A stretch of DNA of 64,000 bases from Galerina marginata (Eukaryota > Basidiomycota > Agaricomycetes > Agaricales > Galerinaceae). Made by a program: the position numbers and the translations under genes. Positions within the stretch are counted from its first letter, which is position 1, and every line of letters starts with the position of its first letter. The notes below the pieces were generated by a model that saw only the letters and a list, made by a program, of their open reading frames with translations, was not told the DNA's origin and did not search any database. Location: the NCBI GenBank assembly GCA_023014335.1, contig JAECYW010000009.1, positions 744,001 to 808,000 on the forward strand. The letters run 5' to 3'. Shown piece after piece: positions 20,165-32,058 of the stretch.

Positions 20165-23100
20165 TCAGGGCTCGTAGATTATCGTAGCTGGGCTCCTATT
20201 TTGGTAGACATTAGCTGTAAAACCATCACATTGATGATCTTGTACTTGCCGTTTTTCAACGCCCTATTGAATCGTTAAGCTCAATTTGAGAAATATTCGC
20301 ATGAAAACAGAGATATCTTACATTTTCCAGCCAAGCGACCTGGCCTTTCAACTCCGTGAGCCCAAAGAACAAGATGACGCTGTAATCTACCCGGAAATAG
20401 TTCTCCTGGGTCACCTTGTTGACTTCGATCTCCGGAGGCAAGCACGACAGGTCAGCTTTGAGGATGCCTATTCGCTGATAATGGTCTACGTATATTCAAC
20501 ATCATCAGTAGCATAGCACAAGTTGTCATTGACGAACGCTTAACTGGGTTCGGTATCAGTCCACCTGGGGTTCATGGATGCTCCTCGATAACAAAGAACG
20601 GCGACAGACGTAGGGCCCTGCAAGTCCGATCTGGTCTTTGAACATAGGACATATGGCTTTTTGAACTCTTTGGTTTCTTCTACTTCCGTATCCTACCCAG
20701 AATATCAGGAGCTTGGGTCAGTGTCTCTACGAAAATGACAAGATGATTTGACCTTGAATAATATCACATCAAATCCTTTCTGCAGTTTTCTCTCCCCATT
20801 TACCTTGCATATGAAAGATTGCGCCACTCGCTGCTGATGTTCGGAGTTATTTGCATCGAAGTATAAGGTAGGGGCCACCAGGAACCGGCCACCTTATGTA
20901 AGCGCTTACATAAGCGGCAAAATGTTGGGTCGAGAAAAAAATAAATTTTTTAGATGGTATTTTCACTGATATTGTAGGGGAAAGACAGTTATTTTTTTTT
21001 TTTGCATGTCAACTTCCACTGAGGACATCAAGACCTTTGTTAGCTGCCCCATGACTTGTTATTTGATTTCAAGAGGATATGGTGCACAGGCGGGGAAGTT
21101 GCGGAGGAGTTGGGAGACAATGCCGGTCGGTCCGACGGTAAGATACCTACCTAATATAGTAACTTACGTAATACCCTAACCCTAAAGTCGCGGCAAAATC
21201 TTGGGGTCAAAAATTCGAAAAGTTGCAGAACGAGCTGGAAAGCACGAAAAAACACTTTTAAAAAAATTCGGATTTTTTGGAAAATGGCTAATATCTCTCT
21301 CGAAAGTTTATCAATTGGAAATCTGTTTCCAACAAGTTGTAAGGATGGTCAATAGCTTCATTTCTATGGTCTTTGAAATGTGAGAAAGGTGGTGGTGGTT
21401 GAGGTATATCGTGCTCGTCGTTGCTTACATAAGGTGGCCGGTTCCTGATGGCCCCTACCTTAAATTCGTTTCAACTCCATATGAGAATTTCGCAATTCTA
21501 TTGCGCACAGAATGGTTGAGATAAGATAAGACCGCGCCGTCAGACACAGCCTTGTTGCTTTGATTCAAACTATCACAAAATTGACCGTTGGAAAAAAACT
21601 GAGAAACACGCACACATGATTGTTAGGCATCAAAATGGAAAGGCCATAAGGCATCAATCGCGCGTTCAATTGGTTGTACAGCCAATCATTTGCTGCAAAA
21701 CCTCCAACAAAGACGACATGCTGGTTTCGCAGTGAGTGGCGTGAATCGCTACCATGATGGAAGCTGACCGAAATAGGTTTCCGAGCGGTCTGTCTTTGAT
21801 CCAGCACAGCGTTTACAATACACTCGATTGAGGGTTGGAAGAACGAAGCCAAGTCAGATCTGAGGTTCTTAATTTGTGAACTGAAAATGCGGGAAAGGGG
21901 GACGATGGAAATTACCCAGCAAGTTTGAGTTGACCGAAGCGAATGCCGCAGCCCGGGTCATTATCCTTGGCGGATGCAAAACGGACAAATTGAGTGTCCC
22001 CGGCATCCCTAAATCTGAGCTTGGTGGTATTGTCGAAGCAGCGAACAATATGTTCAATGTCAGCAATGTATGGTGATTCGGAAAGCATTTCTAGCACTGG
22101 GTTACAACAACAATTCGTGATCTATCGTGATGACTCACTTTCGAGGAAAATACGAGCGTTGATGCTAACAAACACGGAGCCATGGAAGTAACCTGGAATT
22201 TTTCGCTTAGATAGGAGTATTGTTAAAGCGATATGAATGACCCACATTGCGGAATCGCGATTTCTTGGAAGGTATCTACTGGAGTTCGAGCCTTTTTGAC
22301 GTAAGAGCTCACATCGATCGTTCCTCCTCCAGCATCGACGATCGTAACTCCTTCTCGATTCTATGAAATTTAGCCTAACTTGGAGTAATAAGAGTAAATT
22401 ACGAAGTACTAACCCGAATGGCACCTTCTGGTAGGCCATGTCGGATGGCGAAATGAAGGCTTGCTTCCCCTTCCGTCACGAAGGAGAGTCGTGTATGACC
22501 GCTGGTGTTGTCTGGAATGAGACCGGCGAGAACGGCAGCTTTTCGCATTTGGCTCTGCTCTGCCCCTTCCCATCTGTTCGGATGGGAAAGAATGAATTCG
22601 ATATCTCCCATGACAGAGTTCCAGAGGTCAGAACCGTTTGAGTGAGTAGTTTGAATGTAGGTTTTGGTACATGCCAGGAGATATATTAAGAAGTCAGCAA
22701 AGACATCGATGACGGTCTTGTTCAAGGGAAGAGGGGGAATCTGATCTGCAAAATCTTCGTTCTCCTTAGCCTTGGGGCGAAGATGCAACTTGAACCTGTG
22801 CAGCCTTAGTAGACCGGGTAGTCAAAGTACAGGTAAAAACGCACCATTCGGCCATGATCAGGTTTTCTTCTTCCGCCGTCTCGTACATCGCCTCCGCAGT
22901 GGCTTCCGCCCCTACCGCTCGCACTTTTCCAGAGGCATCGTAGTAAATAACGGTTGGGATTTTGGATGAACCGCTATGGTTTTCCTGAGATGGGAACCTG
23001 TAATGATTAATGAGCCATGAGGACGCGAACGACGAACGAATGAGAAAAAGAGGGATGCGGGGGGTACAAACTTTGTGACGCCTTTAACTTCGGGGATTTG

Positions 23101-23265
23101 ACCTGGATCAAGCACACTTTCGGTCATGACTGATTAGAAACATTCTGTTGCATGTCCGGAGCGAAACTAAACTGACCTGTACGAGATGCCGCTGAATGTT
23201 GTCCCAATGTCAAATGCGAGAACTAGTCTTCGTCGAGGACCATGGAAACGGGAAGATGAAGACAT
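20165..23265 (-). CDS. Hsp70-family (Hsp12A-like) ATPase interrupted by a transposon
   Basis: Actin-like ATPase of the divergent Hsp70 group expanded in mushrooms. Minus-strand exons: 23265-23177, 23116-23068, 22984-22845, 22795-22414, 22360-22246, 22192-22139, 22096-21916, 21859-21614, 21557-21461, then after the insertion 20863-20804, 20779-20753, 20692-20545, 20467-20322 and 20263-20165. Motifs include LAFDIGTTFSGISY (phosphate 1), VTIVDAGGGTIDVSSY (phosphate 2), NQHVVFVGGFAANDWL (adenosine), and the family C-terminus WLENGVEKR with SPATIIYEP. Without the insertion the frame gives 610 residues. With it, translation of exon 9 stops two codons into the element, leaving about 452 residues and removing the C-terminal quarter. 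The intron at 20544-20468 is the least certain; reading through that junction meets an in-frame TAA. Probably a loss-of-function allele. Confidence 0.82.
20866..21460. mobile_element. 595-bp MITE-like DNA transposon with TA target duplication
   Basis: Terminal inverted repeats of about 40 bp start AGGTAGGGGCC and continue with CAGGAACCGGCCACCTTATG and TAAGC; the right end reads as the reverse complement with two or three mismatches. The element is flanked by TA on both sides (20864-20865 and 21461-21462). No transposase is encoded. Inside are two related segments (GCGGCAAAATGTTGGG near 20912 and GCGGCAAAATCTTGGGG near 21191) and a short CCCTAACCCTAA tract at 21173-21184. A TA duplication suggests mobilisation by a Tc1/mariner-like or similar transposase elsewhere in the genome. 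It lies inside exon 9 of the Hsp70-like gene. Confidence 0.88.
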
Positions 23266-25481
23266 TTTTTTAGGCAGTCTTGGAGAATCAAACGGTTTCG
23301 CCGTTATATGTGTGGCCTCTACAGTGTCTTGGGTGGATGCTAGACTTATAGAAGATCCGATCTCCGTCCTCGAATTCTCTCCTATTAACCTGAAACCTTT
23401 GAAAACTCGAATGATTATCGTGCACGGAGATTGCGCAGAAGAAAACTTGAAATCGGAAGGTCTGTATATATGTATGAATACCGGGCATGGTAAAAAAGAA
23501 GCGGAATTATAGGCGTCGACGCGCGTCAACCTGAGGGCAATGACGTCAGTGCCTTTCTAAGAAACCAACTTGAAAACCAACATACCAGTGCCATTTGCAC
23601 AGTTGTCCTCTCTTGAATTGCATCAGAAGACCCTCAGGCCATAGACCGACGCGCGATGAAGGAAATGAGGGGCAAGGCGAAACATTTGAATTACCTCATC
23701 ATTGAATATCACTAACAAACACCGTGTTCGCGGAATGACCAGGTTGGGGTAGAAAGCAGCGCAGGGAATAGGCTACATGTCCATGTAAGCAGAGGAGGAG
23801 GTAATCCGCATCCATGTGAGTCCTGAGAGAAGTTGTTCGTATTCGAAGTCAAGACATTTAGTCATTGTATTCTTCCTTCTTAGATGAGGACGTACCATCG
23901 ACTGGACAGTTTCCATACCCAACCTAAGCGCTAATTCGCTAAATTGATCATGGCGCGAAGTTTGGAAGGCTCGTCGCAGTTAATGAATTAGAAGTTGGAG
24001 CGATGCGACTTCTTGCGCCTTTGAAGTGAGGACAGGCTTTTGGGTGGCGAGCTTCCTCCTGCCCGGCTTCAGTGTTCCCTTTCGGGGCTCGATGACGCCT
24101 CACAATAGGACATCTAGAGGTCGAGAGTTATCAGTGCAATAGACTAGCAATCGATGTACATTGTCGACTTACATGTATGTATTAAAAGTAAGGACGTTGA
24201 CGATGTTAGAGCTTATAAGTAATTTTTGAGGTGTCGTTGAGGGTGGTATTAGCCACCATGCAGAAGACTAACTGTCGCGAGACCCTAGATCAGATATTCG
24301 ATGTCAAGTCGAATGAAAAACAGCGAACGAACAACTGTATCTCCTGAGCAATGGAACTAGAACCAGGAATAAATTTGCGGACACCGAGGATTATGTAGAT
24401 TGCCTTTAATTTGAGGACGTACTACGGTGGGGCGAGATACGAGCAGCTCCACACCGGCTACGCAATGAACAGTTCGGATCACTGGGTCGTATTGGTCGTC
24501 GTTGGTGAGTAGGTATGGAGTTTCTTAGATATATAACCTGATTAGCATTAGCTATATATGTAGTCCTTTGAAGGTAATAAAAGCCTGGGGACGTGTATCA
24601 CGTCTCGTCACGTCGATCGCAGCTCGAGGATTGAAATTTGATCGAGTTTCGCGGGTCTGAGTGGGCTAACATATTGCTGCGCCGCGACATGAGGGAGCAG
24701 AGGAACAAAATCTCTTGAAAAACGCGAGTGTGCTGCGTGACGAAGGTTATTGAGTTCAGCGGATCCGAACAGAGGACTGTATGGGAGAATTCGAATGGAA
24801 TTTTCAGAAAATTGTTCAGGGAGAATCTAGATTCTAAGTTCAGTTTACTGTACATGCGAAACAAAGGAAAAGACGATTGTCAGCACGAATGACTGGGAGT
24901 GAGGCCGACACCCTAATGATTGAACGCTTCACCTGTCAAGCCAACAATGCATACAGCAATTAATCTCTTGCCTCAGACGGAGCTATTGAACCGCTGTCTC
25001 TAAACATGACTCGCTCGTGAGGCATTTGAACGGGAAATTATCTTCCAGCGCTGGTTGGAGGCCGCATTTGAGAGGGGATCGGTACGATATTGGGGACAAA
25101 ACAAGTGAAGATGAACGACATAAAGCCATCAGCAGTGTTCAAAATTTGGCATGGGAACGGGTCGGCACCGGGCCGATTTCCGTTTTCGATAGCTTTCTCC
25201 CGTCTTTTTTCCATGTCCAAACTCCCTAGGCTTTATTGCTTTTGCGTTGCTCAGTCACTTTGATTAGATCAGTTTTTGGATTATTGTTGTCAAGACATAG
25301 GCTTTAACTAACTGGAGGTTCCAACGTCCTCTTTCTCCATTCTCAGGTAGATTCGATGACGGTGTAAACTTCGCCATCTCGATTAACTCTTCATACCTTG
25401 ATTCTGGCATGTCAGTTACTGTTACGCTCAATTGCCTAATAATAATTAAAATACCCGAAAAGCTCATTCTCGGGGGTTAGA
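23266..25481. other. Gene-poor interval
   Basis: Contains the promoter of the Hsp70-like gene and the 3' side of the acyltransferase gene. No domain, spliced frame or RNA gene was recognised. Confidence 0.5.
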
Positions 25482-27287
25482 TTAGGCGCTAACTAGGAAT
25501 TCATGTACAGCGTCCCGGAGGTCAGTCCAAAGCTTCTCGATATGGCCTTCTTCGAACCCATTTTCATCCCAGCAAAGATGTAGCCAAAGTTTCTTCGCAA
25601 AGGTATGCTCCAGTAGAAGTAGCCCTCCGGCTTTCTGACGGCTTGCGGTGGTGACCGAATGGAGGTGGAAGGAAGGGTACGAAGAGCGGTTGTAGGTTAC
25701 GTCGAGATTTCCTATGAGAGACAAACCAAGCAGAGCTGCACTTGGTGCCGGAGGAAGTGATAAATTCGACTTCTCCGCAGCCAGCTTCGGCATCTGGACA
25801 GGTTCTCCTCGGGAACGTGCTACCCGAATTTTCGCCATTTCTACGGCCCTCGATTTCAGAAATGGAGATTGAACCACTTTACGAATCTGATCTTTAACCC
25901 TGAGTGCCCGGTACCAGAATACTTCTTGCGTTTCTGGAAGAAATGCAGGGAGAACGATGTTGAAATATGTCAAGGAAACAAACCAATACGTGTTCGTTGG
26001 ATGTTGCGTTGACAAATAGGGGCGCAAGTTAATTGCCGTGTACATCATTCTAAAAGGAACGTCAAAGCCTTGCTCAACCCAGTACGGAATAAATATATTA
26101 CTTACAACGGATTTTCTTTGAGTTTTTGATCATGTATATTTCTGGTCCATACCAGGTCGCACAAGGCGACCAGGGCGTGATTCACAGTGACGTTTTTCGA
26201 TTTGCACTTCTTAAGAATCTGTGCTGTTTCTTCCTCCGAAAAAGCTGTTTCATAGATGACAGTCTTTTGCGGCCCGTGCTGATTCCTGGATAGAGTATGT
26301 CCTCCCTTCACGAGTGATGATATTTTGCTTAGAATTATATCTTACTAATTAGTTCAAAATGCTTACAATTTCATTCCCAAGGGTCTTGATAAAATCCACC
26401 TTGCAGGCAATTTGCGAAAGCCTGCCGGTTGGTACTTCCATGCGAGTCTCAAATGCAGGCGGAAGGACATCCATCTATCAAAAATTCATCGCACGAAGCA
26501 CCGGAGGGCATGCCGAAAAACGCACCCATTCCACGTCGTTGCTCAACTCTTCCTCTATTTGCGTGTTGGTGAGATCTGAGGCAAGTAAGGACAGGAGATC
26601 GTGCGTGGCTTGGTGGAGAGAGGTCCCATCCCCAAGGAAGTGAGGCGCGGACATGAGTAAGTCGTATTCGTGATATTCTTTATCCACGGCAGTTGTGGGA
26701 GTTGAGATAACCAGGTGCGACAGATGCTCATCTGACAATGTCCGTAGCCCATTCATATGTTCAAAAATAAGTTCTGCGATTTATTAACCAGGAGGATGAA
26801 CATTGAGAGATGAGCACGTGCATACCATCTTTACTTTTATTATTGAACGACGTCGAAATCTCTGCTTCTATTAACGCGTCGCTTGGTCCAGCGGGTGGTA
26901 CAAACCTGGGATGTATTAAAGACAATCCCCAAGGTAATCAATGCTAAATAACCACCCACGTAAAGTAGGGCGTTTTTGTGGTGGCGTCGTAGCTCACTCT
27001 ACACATGAGGAGTGGGTGCCGTCTGCGAATGATTGCCCATGCACCAATAACGCGCTCGCCGAGCATTGCGGCCGTCGGCGCACGGAAGGCGAGATGAAGA
27101 AACCTAGGCAACCTGAACTCAGTACGCTCTCCTGAAATACGCATCATGTGTTGTTCGATACGCACATGTCCCCAAGTCCCTGTAAGGACGCAGGATAAAA
27201 CGCAGCCTCGCTATCACCAAATTGACGCTTGAACTCCTTCCCAGTACAATCCCATTGATCGCCTTGCTTGGAGGGGCCCGCTACCAT
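25482..27287 (-). CDS. Condensation/BAHD-like acyltransferase
   Basis: Predicted CoA- or thioester-dependent acyl transfer enzyme of the chloramphenicol acetyltransferase-like fold. Minus-strand exons 27287-27162, 27117-26960, 26905-26826, 26773-26526, 26474-26367, 26305-26106 and 26049-25482 keep phase and give 495 residues. The key motif is APHFLGDGTSL at about residues 166-176, the HxxxDG catalytic signature with the general-base His. Supporting segments are AWAIIRRRHPLL near the N-terminus, VTVNHALVALCDLVW (equivalent to the start of the second lobe) and a final C-terminal lobe. No membrane anchor is seen. The first exon is least sure: it rests on the frame FGDSEAAFYPAS and a 44-nt intron. 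The gene is head-to-head with an adenylation enzyme 384 bp away, so the two may act on one product: acid activation followed by ester or amide formation. Confidence 0.78.
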
Positions 27288-27671
27288 GGTGGAAAATTGC
27301 TCGATAGATGTAAAGCGGTACTGGTGGCACTGAAGTTAAGTACAAATTGCTGAGCTCGATGGTGGTTTAGTTCTCGACCTGCGCCGTTGTAATGGCCGCT
27401 GTACGCGCGACAGAGTGATAGTGAGAAAAACAATCTCGATCACCCAGACGTCTTATTTGTTAATCATTTATAGATCGGTCTGAATGGGATTGAGGTTCGC
27501 TTCACGTTAATTCGGTCAATCGATGTTGACGGGTTACACCCCATCATTTATCACTGGACCATGTGTACAATCATGCCTTGGCTTCCGATATTCCTGCCGA
27601 CGGCCAAAACAGATTCTATGGCATAACCGCATAAATATGACTGTGCTCCGAAGACCTTATGTGCTCGCCAT
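27288..27671. promoter_or_regulatory. Divergent promoter between acyltransferase and adenylation enzyme
   Basis: A 384-bp gap separates the two start codons, with no other gene. A shared bidirectional control region is likely; no specific operator was recognised. Confidence 0.5.
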
Positions 27672-29618
27672 ATGTCACCCACTTCCCCCTTGGCGGGACT
27701 GTCGCCGCTCGACCGGGGTCTATTCTACGCCAATGGAGTCGGCGCACCGCGTTCGGTTGAAATTCCAATAATTCACCACGCGATCGAGAAACATGCTCAT
27801 GATCGACCGGACGCCATTGCTGTCGAGCATGTTGCTCAGAACGAAACTCTCACATATCGTGAGCTGGATGCGCATTCCAATCGACTAGCACATGTCCTTC
27901 GTTCCCAAGGTGTCTTTGCTGGGAAGCGGGTGTGCATCCTCGCCAGGCGGTCTCTAGAGCTCATCGTCGGCATAGTGGGCGTGCTGAAGAGCGGGGCCCA
28001 GTACGTCCCCCTCGATGCTCAAACCATCACCGACGACATGCTACGATTTGTGGTTGAAGACGCCCGGCCAACGATTGTCCTTGCCATGTCGGACTACGCT
28101 CACCGCGTGTATGGCGCTCCGCTTATCGTCCTAGAATCAATCTTCCGGCCGTATCAGACGTCGAGAGATGAGGTGCTTGCGGTCGAGGACCTCTCTTCCC
28201 CCGAGGACGGAGCCTATGTTATTTATACCTCAGGCACTACGGGTACGATTCCGACTTCTCTGCCTGGTGTGCATCTCACTGATGAGCCATCAAACAGGAC
28301 GGCCCAAAGGGGTCGATGTTCGACATCGAGGTGTGACGAACGGTACGTGCTTCGACTGCTTTCTGCTTCCATCCGATTTACGAGCGAGAGCTAGTCATTA
28401 GTGGACCTCCCGGGAACGTTGGAATGGAACCTGGGATGCGGGTCGCGCAACTCCTCAACATCGCTTTCGATATGGGTGCATGGGAGATCCTGGGCTCGCT
28501 GTATAATGGGTGTACACTATGCCTGCGCGGGAACACTTCGATAGAATGGGCTGCTCTCCTAAAGACCGTGCACATCGTCATTGCCACCCCCAGCATGCTC
28601 AGCCGTCACGAACCCTCAAATTATCCCACCATCAAGCACGTTATTGTAGGGGGTGAACCTTGTCCTCAAGGTATGCTATTTTAATTTTAATTTTGAGTTA
28701 TTTTTGTTCTTTGAATTGACCTCACCAACGTTCAGCCCTCGCTGATAAATGGGCACGGTACACCAACTTCAACAATTGCTGTGGGCCCACCGAAATTTCG
28801 ATCTGTAATACCGTCCAACGGCATTCTCCTGGTTATCCCCTCTCAATTGGAACACCTATACCCAATACAAATGTCTATATTCTTTCTCGCGATCCCACCG
28901 ACATCACTCCGGTTCCCATTGGCGAAGTGGGCTGTATGTGGGTAGGGGGTGTGGGTGTCAGCAATGGTTACCTCAACCTTCCCGACAAAACTTCTGAAAG
29001 ATGGCGAACAGATCCCTTTGTCGCGGGTGATGCCATGATGTTCAACACCGGGGACCTTGGTCGATGGCGACGGGACGGACAGTTGGACCACCTTGGACGC
29101 GCTGATGATCAGGTGAAGGTGAAGGGTTTCCGAGTCGAACTTGACGGTGTTTCAGCGGCCATGCGCGTACGTCATTTCCAAACTTCGATATCAAACACTA
29201 GGCACTAAATCGTGGCTAGGCGCTTCCCTCTGTCCGAAGTGCTGTTACTCTTTTGATTCATTCAGAGCTATGGGGATTCGTAACACCCGCATCAGTTGAT
29301 GTAGGCCTCCTACAGGATACAGTTCGTCGGATACAACCTTCCTACGCGGTTCCCAGCCACTATTACGCCCTCAACGACTTCCCCCTTACGAGTAATGGGA
29401 AGGTGGATAAACGTGCACTCCGGGCTCTCGCGGAGAGGAACGGTAGTCATTCGCGTCACCTCAGTCATCAGACCTCGTCTTGGCCCGCCCCAGATCCAAT
29501 ATCAAGCCCGGTAAATGAGAAATACCTCGACTGGCATACGAAGGTTGTTCCGTGGCGTTTGTGTAGCGCTGGGGTGATTGTTTTGATATTGCTTTGGATT
29601 TTACTAACGAACCAGTAG
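27672..29618 (+). CDS. Stand-alone NRPS-type adenylation enzyme with C-terminal membrane anchor
   Basis: ANL-superfamily acid-adenylating enzyme. Exons 27672-28242, 28298-28342, 28395-28670, 28736-29166 and 29220-29618 give 573 residues. Core motifs in order are LTYRELDAHSNRLA (A1), YVPLDAQ (A2), YTSGTTGRPKGV (A3, across intron 1), FDMGAWEI (A4 region), NNCCGPTE (A5), IGTPIPNTNVYI, NTGDLGRW (A7), GRADDQVKVKGFRVEL (A8) and NGKVDKRAL (A10, with the catalytic Lys). After A10 there is no carrier (PCP) or reductase domain. Instead a Ser/Pro linker leads to a 20-residue hydrophobic helix (SAGVIVLILLWILL) and a four-residue tail, a tail-anchor arrangement. The substrate is not predictable by eye. 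The divergent neighbour is an HxxxDG acyltransferase, which could accept the activated acid through CoA. Confidence 0.87.
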
Positions 29619-30535
29619 TCGCATCCTCGGGGATGTATATACCAATTTGACAATTTAAATAATTTATATTACTCATCGGTCATTTCATACTGTATAACTC
29701 TCCTTAGGACTTGGTGGTAGTTTCGAAAATACACCGTTTTCACGCATCGTCTAAGAATGGAAACGGGATTGAAAGGGAAATAGCATCGTGATCCGGAATG
29801 CTCTTTTCGGCGAATCGACCCTGCTGTGGGGTCAGGGATTCCGCTAAAAATAAAGTTCTGGGGGTTATACTTACTGATAGTAGGGTCCAGAACACAGGCT
29901 GGAAGGCTGGAATAAGTCAGGCATGCTTTACTCACGACAAATTCACTTCACTCCTGAAGCATATGTCCAAAGAAGATGATCATCGGACCCTCGGTACGTT
30001 CTGAACGCTGGATCTAATGCCACACAAAAAGCGTTGAAAATAAACGGTCGCGGATTGAGGCGTCGGCACGCAGCATACTCTGTAATGGGAGGTAGCGGGT
30101 GGTTACACATTCGTTTAATATATCATATATACAAAGCATCATAGCTTCACGTACGGTCCTACTGATCGACGGGTGACAAAAAAGCCGCTCCGGGAGGTCT
30201 TCGGAAGACACAAAATCTATCATCACTTTCTAATTTATTTGATTCTCGTCGAATTAGGGAACCGAGTGAAAATCGTCTTCTAGTATTTGTTCTGCTGTGT
30301 TCTGTCGGAGTGACACATTCGACATATCTGACGTGAATGACGCCGTCTGCGAAAAGTGATTCAATCATTCACAACTGTCTCCGTTCCATTAGCCAACCTG
30401 AGATAAGACGGAGTGAACTGGTCTTTGAACGAATGCAATAAAAATAAGTGGGTAATTAATTAATCAGTCATTAGCCTGCGTACTACAAAGTCCTGTAATT
30501 CGTTGTCTTTGTCCGTGAATGCGATAAATGAAGTC
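29619..30535. other. Intergenic, no gene seen
   Basis: Convergent gap between the adenylation enzyme and the nucleotide-sugar transporter. Short unsupported frames only. Confidence 0.5.
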
Positions 30536-31730
30536 CTACGACTTCTCTTGCGACGACTTGTCCTGAGATTCCAAGTCCTTCGGTTCGAGGGGTACTGCAG
30601 ATTCGGTGGGCTGCGGGGGTGGTTCTCTTGCCTTAACATAGGTGTAAAGTAATGTTCCGAACATGATGGTGAAAGCTGATGCGACTCGCTGCCTGGGAAC
30701 GTGGACGATGATAGGTATCAGGAAGTGACTTATGAATTGACAAGCGCACTAACCGTGTTAGAACGTCTCCAAAAATCTTCACACCAAGAATGATTTGGAG
30801 GACGCTCCTTGAGGCCTGTGGGACAATCATTATTATCAGTCATTCGATTCCGAAAGCATGAATGGCTGAAAATCATCCAGGGACTCACGCTTGAGAACAT
30901 ATGAGTAACAGGACTTGTAATCTTGACGCTCAATATGCCTGCAATGCTGATGAGGAAGCCGAAGACGCCTGTGACCAGATTTCCCCAGGCGAACGTCGCC
31001 CAATCCCATTCACTGTTCTTCATCATCTGAGTGAAATCTCTGACTTCACCACTGAGCAGTGCCGTAAAGCCGAGTAGTACTGCCGTGCCTAGATTCGACC
31101 AGTATGACAGCTTCGTGGCACTTCCATTGACATGAGGAAGGGATGACTTGACGAGTACGGCGTGAATGGCGATTGATAGGGAGGCTAAGAAACCGTACAA
31201 CAGGGCAAGGGGGCCCGGGACTGACTTCGCTGGAAGGTTTTCTTGGAAAGATGTTCCGATCAGAAATCCAAAAGTGACGATGGAAGCACATCCGACGACC
31301 GGAAGGGATGGCCGAGTGAAACTGTGCATCGCGACCACAGTAATGGTGAGGGGTAAAACGAGACCGCGCGCTATGTTATAGTACGCTGCCTCAACGTCCC
31401 GCAAACAGAGAGTGTTGAAGAGAAACCCCATGGCGTCTACGATCAAGAGAGGGGCTAATTTTCGGGCGGTCGAATAGTTCAAAGTGGGGAGCTGGACTTG
31501 AGAAGTAAAGAGCGAAGTGAGGCTTAAGAGCAAGACCGTTGCAATCGATTGGAAGGAGCATAATAAAGTCGGTAGATTAGGCGCTGTGTTCAATACGATT
31601 TTGTTGACGAAAACCATCTATGAGCATATGAGATATAACCGTATGTTTTGTAGTAGATTTCTTCACTTACCACCAACGCAGCGACCATATAGAACGCGAT
31701 GACCGCGACCACCTGCATCGAGACTGCCAT
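30536..31730 (-). CDS. Nucleotide-sugar transporter, triose-phosphate translocator family
   Basis: Multi-pass membrane protein of the drug/metabolite transporter superfamily, most like GDP-fucose-type (SLC35C) transporters of the Golgi. Minus-strand exons 31730-31671, 31617-30889, 30815-30754 and 30692-30536 give 335 residues. The first exon encodes a hydrophobic segment (VVAVIAFYMVAALV) joined to VFVNKIVLNTAPNLPTLLC, the typical first two helices; about ten hydrophobic segments follow. The segment SPVTHMFSSASRSVLQIILG near the C-terminus is the conserved region of this family. The tail is charged, ending in Lys-Ser residues (EKS), on the cytosolic side. It is divergent from a Golgi mannosyltransferase with 328 bp between starts, which suits a role in supplying sugar nucleotide to Golgi glycosylation. 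The exact substrate is not resolved. Confidence 0.85.
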
Positions 31731-32058
31731 CGTGAAGAATACCGTATCAATACAGTCAAATGCTGAAAGAGAGTCGGGTTGGGAGAGAACAAGGGGAACA
31801 AATGAGATGAAAGCAAAACATGTGCACTCAGGGTTATAAAAAGCGGCTGCAATTCACATTACTACTTCCGACGGCCGTCCGGGCCGTCCGGCCTTGAGAA
31901 ATTTTGCCGAAAGCGGAAGTGCGAGTCTGCATCGCGGTCCCAGCCAATCCACCAAATCCATCTGTCCAACTTCTGTCATATCCAATATCCCCTTTACAGC
32001 AGCCATAAATTCATCTACAGGTGCTCGGTTCTGGTTTTTGCATCCACCACGAGCACCC
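31731..32058. promoter_or_regulatory. Divergent promoter, transporter and mannosyltransferase
   Basis: A 328-bp gap between two start codons pointing away from each other. It contains a GC-rich repeated palindrome at 31867-31890 (GACGGCCGTCCGGGCCGTCC), which may be a binding or structural site. Confidence 0.45.
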
